Shown here: piece by piece, positions 58,820 through 64,000 of the stretch
How the letters are laid out: every line of letters begins with the position of its first letter
Numbering within the stretch: the first letter of the stretch is position 1
Origin: Siphonodentalium dalli
Taxonomy: Eukaryota; Mollusca; Scaphopoda; Gadilida; Siphonodentaliidae
Length of the DNA stretch: 64,000 nt
Assembly: GCA_032622095.1 (NCBI GenBank)
Contig: CP136064.1
Coordinates: 173,360,310-173,424,309, forward strand
Reading direction: 5' to 3'
The notes under the pieces: model-generated
Told to the model about the DNA's origin: nothing
Seen by the model: the letters and a program-made list of their open reading frames with translations, nothing else
The model's database searches: none
Made by a program: the position numbers and the translations under genes

Positions 58820-58940
58820 TTGCAATATTTCAACTCCAGCTATTCTTGCAGTACGCTCAATAACCACTGATGCCAGTACCCATTTAAAGAAGACAGGTGA
58901 CAAAATTGACCATTACCACTGTTATATACACAAAAATGAA
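58820..58940 (+). pseudogene. Transposase fragment behind the endonuclease, copy 1
   Basis: Frame beginning near 58823 reads NISTPAILAVRSITTDAST, then KKTGDKIDHYHCYIHK. This aligns with residues about 334-378 of the full transposase (59786-61693) with an 8-residue gap. It carries the second Asp (TTDAST) and the HYHCYIH motif. Truncated on both sides. Confidence 0.85.
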
Positions 58941-59245
58941 AGTTATAAAGTTTTAGTTCATTTCCTCATATGTTAATTGGACCAGATGACAGTGTGATAC
59001 TCTACATTATAATTTGCTGGTACCTCTGCTATCAGATATGTGCATCTGAGTACGAACGAAACAAGTGAAATTCAACTCTACTGTTCCAGGATAAATGATG
59101 AGCGCAGGGGGTGGCGCGATTGTCTTTAGTCAGTTATAGGTGGGTAACAAGTTAAAATTTACTTCATGGTGATTCGATCTGTGAATGTTTTCTTGATAAT
59201 AAATCTATGCTTCTGTTTCAGCATCTGTTCAGCATATATAAATAT
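58941..59245. other. No recognisable feature
   Basis: Non-coding sequence between the transposase fragment and the hairpin. Confidence 0.4.
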
Positions 59246-59425
59246 AGACAGAACACAACACGCACCTTAAATCAAGACTCCTTTATCAATTGAGTTGCGG
59301 ATGGCACAAGGATATATTTTATATTTCGCGGGAGCATAGCTTGAGCAAAATATAACTTTGCACCATCCGCAACCGGTTTGATAAAAGATTTGAGATTATG
59401 ATACAAGTTGTGTTCTGTATTCATT
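59246..59425. repeat. Long hairpin with GC-containing loop (HP9)
   Basis: Arms about 59246-59304 and 59363-59425 (GTTGCGGATGG, CTTTTATCAA-type blocks, AGAACACAAC outside). Inner part ATATTTCGCGGGAGCATAGC, TTGAGCAAAATAT. Confidence 0.75.
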
Positions 59426-59539
59426 CTACACCATTCAGTCAGATAAGTTCAATCAGTCCATGAATGTCACCTTCATTGTTACTAGTTACTATAGCTACCT
59501 TTATTGTAATTTAAGTCTGACAAATACCCAGTAGTTATC

Positions 59540-59582
59540 GGGGTAAGGGGGGGGGCGAACTAGAAGTTATGGGGGGGGGGTC
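59540..59582. repeat. G-run tract
   Basis: Three G runs (GGGG, GGGGGGGGG, GGGGGGGGGG) within 45 bp; G-quadruplex candidate downstream of the transposase gene. Confidence 0.6.
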
Positions 59583-59682
59583 ACCGGAAGCAGATGATTG
59601 ACATAATGTACATCATCTTTCTTGGCAACAACATCAACAAGAACAGTTGCGGCTTGTATTCCACTGGAGGTATACACTAATA

Positions 59683-59688
59683 TTTATT
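59683..59688 (-). terminator. Polyadenylation signal for the transposase gene
   Basis: TTTATT on the plus strand, AATAAA on the coding strand, about 100 bp beyond the stop codon. Confidence 0.5.
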
Positions 59689-59785
59689 CAATGGCAGTGG
59701 GTGTGGAATAAATACATCACACTACCTATTTCTGTTGGTTTGAAATTAAGTTGAATTATAATTAAAGCAACATCAACTGCATACA

Positions 59786-61693
59786 TTATTGTGGATCAAT
59801 TGCATATGAGTGTCCGCATTTTGTAGCCGCTTCATTATTTGCGGTGTACAGAGATCCCTGCAAAACTTTCCTGTCATATTTAAGTTTTCGGGCAAAATAT
59901 CGTTTCTGCTTTGACTCAAATGTAGATTTTTGTGTCCGGTGATATTGCTGTCTTTGGTCTCTTTTCTTCATTTCAGCTTTTAATACATCGGTATTACTAC
60001 AGTTTAGCCCTATCTGTTTCGCAAGCATAACTGTAGATCTTCCTGTGCCAAAGGTAGCTGAATGAAGTGCCGAATGACACATGGCTGGGAAGTTCCTACT
60101 CCAGGTTGTATTTTTAGGTGCATACGTGAAGACTCGCTGATGCAGATTTTCATTTTTATTAGTTGAGAAGAGCTTGGACATCTTGGAAATAACTTCTGGT
60201 TTTACAATATCGTCTAATACTTTTGTCAGCTCCTTCTTTCCTTTTCCACTCAGTTTGAGATGCTGTCCATAAGGGAGGTGTTTCATGGTATATGATTTCA
60301 AATGAGCTATACAGACAAGAGATGAACGCCGACAGTTCTGGTGATTGTTGAAGAAGCAGGGGACAATATTTTTTATGGCCGCGACAGATTTTTCAATGAA
60401 TTTATCGCTGGAGGGGAAGGCTTTATGAATTCTTGTTAATTCTGTCTGGACGCGTCTTCTTGTGCATGATGATAGTTTTTCACTGTATATAGTTTTATCC
60501 ATTCCATTCAACTCTGTACATAATTTCATCTTCTTTACTTTCTTCTGTAATGTCCTCATCTTGTGTATATAACAGTGGTAATGGTTAATTTTGTAACCTG
60601 TCTTCTTTGAATGATCGGTAATGGCTTTCCCCATTTGGGTACTGGCATCAGTGGTTATTGAGCGCACTGTAAGAATAGCTGGAGTTGAAATATTTTTAAA
60701 GTGACATTGCAAAGATTTAGCTTCACTTGATGCTATTGAGTCTGTGGATAAATAGTTTTTTCTGCAGTCTGGATGTTCTTTTAGATCATGGCTGCATTTC
60801 CTTTTGGTGCATAGCTTATTAGATACATGCAAAGACAGTGGCAATTTCTTTGATGTCATATGTTCTGTTGCTATTGATACAGCCTGCGTCCCTGCCTCAT
60901 ACCCTGCTTGCACCCGGTTATTATAGGCTGTATCAATAGCAAGATCAACTTTCTCATCTGCATCAGCGAGTTTCAGTACATCTCCAATGAAGGATTGGTT
61001 CCCAGTCAGTGCTACCTTGTTCTCTTTTATTACTATGTCAGCCAATTCATTGAGCCTAGTGTGCAGCAAAGACTGAGATGGTGGCTGTATATTGAGGCAT
61101 GATAATATCATGTGCATATCGGACGGACCAGTTTTTGTTTTTAACATTGCAAGACACATTCGGTCATTCAAGCTACCTTTGGCAGGTCCACGTTTCCTAG
61201 TTATGGCTCTTACTTGCGAGGAAAGGGCGCGAACAGATCCTACGAAATCACAAAATCTACATTTGAGCGCAGCAGAAATACATAAACCCTGGCGCCTAAT
61301 AACTATCATCTTTGGACTCAGATTATCACAGGCACTTCCATGTTCAATATAGAATGTTCCATAAAGCTCATCCAGTATTTGAACATTAGCTATAATATTT
61401 TCTCCTTCAGAATAAGGTGTTGAATCTCTGTCAGTTGTCTCCTTCTCTCTTGGTCTCAATTTTGAAGGAACAACTGACTCTTGCATTAATAACTTGGCCT
61501 CAGAATAAATTCCTGGGTCTGGTCTGTGGATTGGTTCCATCCCAGCACTGACAACTGAACTACTGATAGTACTGTTTGACACAGCTTCATTCCTAGCAGA
61601 AACAATATAATTACATGCTGTCCCATAATATACATGTCCCTTTTGAAAACGACCTCCATTATCCTTCTTTCGCCCTCCTTTGTGTTTTCTCAT
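59786..61693 (-). CDS. Mutator/Kolobok-like DNA transposase, apparently intact
   Basis: A single uninterrupted exon of 635 codons with ATG at 61693. Residues 1-20 are basic (RKHKGGRKK, GGRFQKGH), as in other animal members. A CxxC (C145, C148) follows an N-terminal domain. The core reads LAIDTAYNNR (D254), then GYEAGTQAVSI and a Cys cluster (C295, C300, C310, C330). It continues ITTDAST (D349), HYHCYIHKM (H371-H377) and NENLHQRVF.YAPK (E515), which together suggest a DDE catalytic triad with a C/H insertion. This layout is that of the animal 'Mutator-like' transposase domain. Repbase-type names (Kolobok or MULE) cannot be decided by eye. The basic C-terminus could bind DNA. It lies between two copies of the endonuclease-bearing unit, in opposite orientation. 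No disabling change is visible, so it may be active. Confidence 0.85.
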   Translation of the reverse strand: MRKHKGGRKKDNGGRFQKGHVYYGTACNYIVSARNEAVSNSTISSSVVSAGMEPIHRPDPGIYSEAKLLMQESVVPSKLRPREKETTDRDSTPYSEGENIIANVQILDELYGTFYIEHGSACDNLSPKMIVIRRQGLCISAALKCRFCDFVGSVRALSSQVRAITRKRGPAKGSLNDRMCLAMLKTKTGPSDMHMILSCLNIQPPSQSLLHTRLNELADIVIKENKVALTGNQSFIGDVLKLADADEKVDLAIDTAYNNRVQAGYEAGTQAVSIATEHMTSKKLPLSLHVSNKLCTKRKCSHDLKEHPDCRKNYLSTDSIASSEAKSLQCHFKNISTPAILTVRSITTDASTQMGKAITDHSKKTGYKINHYHCYIHKMRTLQKKVKKMKLCTELNGMDKTIYSEKLSSCTRRRVQTELTRIHKAFPSSDKFIEKSVAAIKNIVPCFFNNHQNCRRSSLVCIAHLKSYTMKHLPYGQHLKLSGKGKKELTKVLDDIVKPEVISKMSKLFSTNKNENLHQRVFTYAPKNTTWSRNFPAMCHSALHSATFGTGRSTVMLAKQIGLNCSNTDVLKAEMKKRDQRQQYHRTQKSTFESKQKRYFARKLKYDRKVLQGSLYTANNEAATKCGHSYAIDPQ

Positions 61694-62215
61694 TTTAAAT
61701 AATTGCTATCTGAGTTAAACAAAGTCTGTATATACTTAAATGATCTGATCCCAACAAAGAAAAACGTCACTGCCAGCCATGGCAACATATTGTTTCCTAA
61801 TTTGATGTCACATTAATGACTGTGAGGCTGTGGCAGGTGCCCCAGACCAACTTAAAGGCATTCAAACCCACATATATGAGGCATGCATGCATGTGCATAT
61901 GTGGTATCACCTAGCTTTGGGAAAAAGAAACATGTGTCAATGAGTATCTATTGTTTTGGTGCCATTTAAACTGATTATTGCATAGAACAACAAGGGAGTT
62001 TTGTTGCGACGTCGTGAATCTGATATTTAACGTCATACACCTTTAAATTGGGTTTAATTTTATTTTTTTCAGTAATATGCACCTTTAACTGGCTGGTTGT
62101 TCCTTAACACTAGTCATTGGTGACATAGGGTGTCATATATCATTTTAATCGGTATAACCCACAGAATAACATGGCATGGGAGTTGGCTTGATTTTATAAA
62201 ATTAGTTTTCTATTA
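61694..62215. other. Upstream region of the transposase
   Basis: Contains a TATATA-type sequence about 30 bp before the ATG (GTATATAC at about 61727). No copy of the AGGTGACACTCC end in inverted orientation was found, so the right end of the unit carrying the transposase is not located. Confidence 0.45.
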
Positions 62216-63082
62216 AGGTGACACTCCACAGTTTCGAATGATCAGTAGGGGTAAATTTTTAATAAAATAGACTCAGTACTATTGAACACCATGCCTGTGG
62301 TATATATATTACTGATAGGTGAGTTATGGAATGTGGTAATTTTTGAGTGACTGTTATAGTTTTTCTAAAAATAGAAAAAAGTGGGCGTGGCTTCACCTAT
62401 ACAGTTCAACTGGGCTTTGCGCGAAACAGTGCCCATGAATATAAGAGTGTGTTTTTTTCATTATAAAAGTGTCGTCTGCATTCAGAATTAATTTTAAAAA
62501 GTTACAGTGGTGAGAAAGTTGGCAATTTTTGATATTTGATCGTAGAGACAGTGTTTTATCAAGATATATAGGTGTATTTACTGTAGATTTTCTTGTTTTC
62601 CAGTAAATTTGGGGCAAATTAGCCCAATTTTGGTCATTTTTTGCACGAAAAACAGTGTTTTTGCAATGAAGACCAAGGGGAATAACTCTTCACTCTAACA
62701 ATCATTTCTCATTTTTTATACAAAATTTGAAAGTCTTTAATGTGGCCATTCTAAGCATATATATATTGTTGGGACTATTTTTAACAATGATCAGAATAGT
62801 AACAACTGAAATAGCCTCAGGCGCAATTTTTAGAGATCGGGCCCAGAAACTGTGGAGTGTCACCTTCAAAGCCCAGCATTACCCATAAATTATCACAGAA
62901 ATATGTTTCTAATCAGACCACACAGCCCAATAATACATTGTGGTGTTTTAAACAGCTGATATATCTACAGTGCCCTTCATTTGAAAAGCTTTGGGTAATA
63001 TTTTCTCACCATTTTCTGCCTCTGGGGCCCTTAATGGGATTGGGGGGGGGGGGTCATCAGGTCATAAATCATCTGCCCACTA

Positions 63083-63424
63083 GTGTGATTAGGTAGATTT
63101 CTTGCTTAGTGCGTTGGGCTGTCAGCAGTTAATTTGCATTTCTAAAACTGAAGTGGCATGCATTAATATTTGCACTTAAGCATAACTAATTTGCAATGGA
63201 ATAGATAAATTGAACTTAAGTGCAACCAAGTGCAATCTTTCTGCATTTAAGTGCAATCATGTTTGCTGTACTTAAGTGCTACTTTGCTATTCCTAAGTGC
63301 AAATGAGTTATGCGGCATGTTATTTGGAAATTTGCACTTCATGCAAATTCAGATTTATATTAATGCATTTTCCATTCAAATAAAGTGACAGCCCATAGCA
63401 TTATAGCATTAAGTCTACCCACAC
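63083..63424. mobile_element. Iteron MITE, copy 2
   Basis: Identical in structure to 57993-58334. Present at the same place in both units, so it inserted before they were duplicated. Confidence 0.75.
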
Positions 63425-63473
63425 TAGTGTAGTTTTCATCTGTTTTCCATCCTCAGGTCCAGTCCAGCACGAT

Positions 63474-63884
63474 ATGGCTCGTTCTTCCAGACAGTGCGAT
63501 CTGTTTCTAACGGAGCTGAGCACTGATGAGAGGCAGAGATTCAGGAATCATCTTGACAAATGTAGCAAGGACAGTGGTCGGTGCAGGGTATATGTTGGTA
63601 CACCCAATGCAGATGGGTACTGCACATACAATTTAACATACATTGATAAATCTAATGAAATGAAGCAAAGTAGAAAAGTTTTAGTTCATCGTCTTGCATA
63701 TTATTTGCTCCATCAACAACATCTTCTTGAAAAATATCATATTTCGCACCTCTGTCACAAGAAGACATGTATACGGGTGGATCATCTCAGCATGGATCCA
63801 GGAGGAGTTAATTCAAAACGTCAGATTTGCAGAGGGAATGGTGAATGTTCGCACCACAGGGGGTATGCTGATTGCCTTTTGTGA
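63474..63884 (+). CDS. I-PpoI-like His-Me finger endonuclease (zinc-binding), intact
   Basis: A 136-residue protein. C-terminal half: H92-x-C94, H95, C99, H104-L, then N113, R116, C119, C125, H127/H128 and C134, with C50 upstream. In I-PpoI the catalytic His98 and Asn119 and zinc ligands Cys100, Cys105 and His110 have spacings 2, 5, 5 and 9. Here H92-C94-C99-H104-N113 has exactly those spacings. This supports the zinc-binding His-Me family, whose members cut double-stranded DNA. Residues 1-69 resemble no known domain to me. The ATG follows a good splice acceptor (TTTTCCATCCTCAG, 17 bp upstream; the frame stays open through PVQHD), so the mature protein may have an extra N-terminal exon. It lies 50 bp after a MITE and just before a transposase fragment in the same direction. 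Confidence 0.8.
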   Translation: MARSSRQCDLFLTELSTDERQRFRNHLDKCSKDSGRCRVYVGTPNADGYCTYNLTYIDKSNEMKQSRKVLVHRLAYYLLHQQHLLEKYHISHLCHKKTCIRVDHLSMDPGGVNSKRQICRGNGECSHHRGYADCLL

Positions 63885-63910
63885 TTTAATGTAAAGATCA
63901 AACATTTGTC

Positions 63911-64000
63911 TTGCAATATTTCAACTCCAGCTATTCTTGCAGTACGCTCAATAACCACTGATGCCAGTACCCATTTAAAGAAGACAGGTGACAAAATTGA
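63911..64000 (+). pseudogene. Transposase fragment, copy 2 (cut by window end)
   Basis: Same reading as 58820-58909 (ISTPAILAVRSITTDAST, then KKTGDKI). It continues beyond the window, so its extent is unknown. Confidence 0.8.

Larger units (their letters stand above)
57124..58909 (+). mobile_element. Large transposon unit, copy 1 (left part shared with copy 2)
   Basis: Nearly identical to 62216-64000. Similarity begins exactly at AGGTGACACTCCACAGTTTC, and flanks to the left differ, so this is a true element end. The shared part contains an inverted copy of that end at +650, a TA/CTAG MITE, an endonuclease ORF and a transposase fragment. Differences noted: a one-base deletion near 58587, AGC/ATC near 58707, TTG/TCG near 58757, CGG/CAG near 57805, and the poly-G length. 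Confidence 0.85.
62216..64000 (+). mobile_element. Large transposon unit, copy 2 (runs off the window)
   Basis: Begins at AGGTGACACTCCACAG after CTATTA. Nearly identical to 57124-58909 up to the last base of the window, so its right end is not seen. It includes the 650-bp inverted-ended segment (62216-62865), the iteron MITE (63083-63424), the intact endonuclease, and the start of the transposase fragment. Confidence 0.85.

Noticed and set aside
62216-62865. Independent insertion of a 650-bp MITE at two sites as the reason for the repeat
   Set aside because: The identity continues for more than 1.1 kb past the inner inverted end, so a larger unit is shared.

Overview
The window is animal nuclear DNA: AT-rich, almost free of long reading frames, and packed with short transposon families. 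It has exons with GT-AG splice sites, a polyadenylated LINE, a tRNA-derived SINE and TTAA-, TAA- and TA-flanked MITEs. A marine invertebrate fits, and a mollusc is plausible from the style of the non-LTR fragments and repeats. The species cannot be fixed from this sequence.

Layout. 0-36 kb is a graveyard of non-autonomous DNA transposons. It holds two PIF/Harbinger-like MITEs (one interrupted by a hAT-like insertion), a Transib-like MITE with CACGGTG ends and a 5-bp target duplication, several TTAA-flanked families, a CAGGGACGTG family, a 27-bp minisatellite, a 260-bp-arm perfect palindrome, a 48-bp minisatellite made from a transposon end, a 1.5-kb piggyBac-like element and a SINE with a 13-bp target duplication. 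36-45 kb carries the only convincing host gene: the 3' end of a plus-strand gene for a single-pass membrane protein with a cadherin-like ectodomain. Its last exon (transmembrane segment, cytoplasmic tail, start of 3'UTR) is tandemly duplicated. 45-51 kb holds 122-bp tandem arrays and more MITEs. 51-56 kb holds two non-LTR retrotransposon remnants and a second piggyBac-like element.

57-64 kb is the most notable part. A sequence of about 1.79 kb occurs twice, 5.09 kb apart, and is nearly identical. Each copy starts at the same 20-bp inverted terminal repeat and carries an ORF for an I-PpoI-like His-Me finger (zinc-binding) endonuclease, followed by a transposase fragment in the same direction. 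Between the copies, on the minus strand, is an intact 635-aa Mutator/Kolobok-like transposase. The second endonuclease copy is intact; the first has a one-base frameshift. This looks like a DNA transposon lineage that has acquired, or travels with, a homing-endonuclease-type protein.

A second theme is a set of at least eight long hairpins whose arms differ but whose loops are short and CG-rich. A third is the spread of transcription-factor-like sites (NRF1-, ERR- and YY1-like) by unrelated repeats. Nothing was computed. Family names rest on motifs, terminal repeats and target duplications read by eye.
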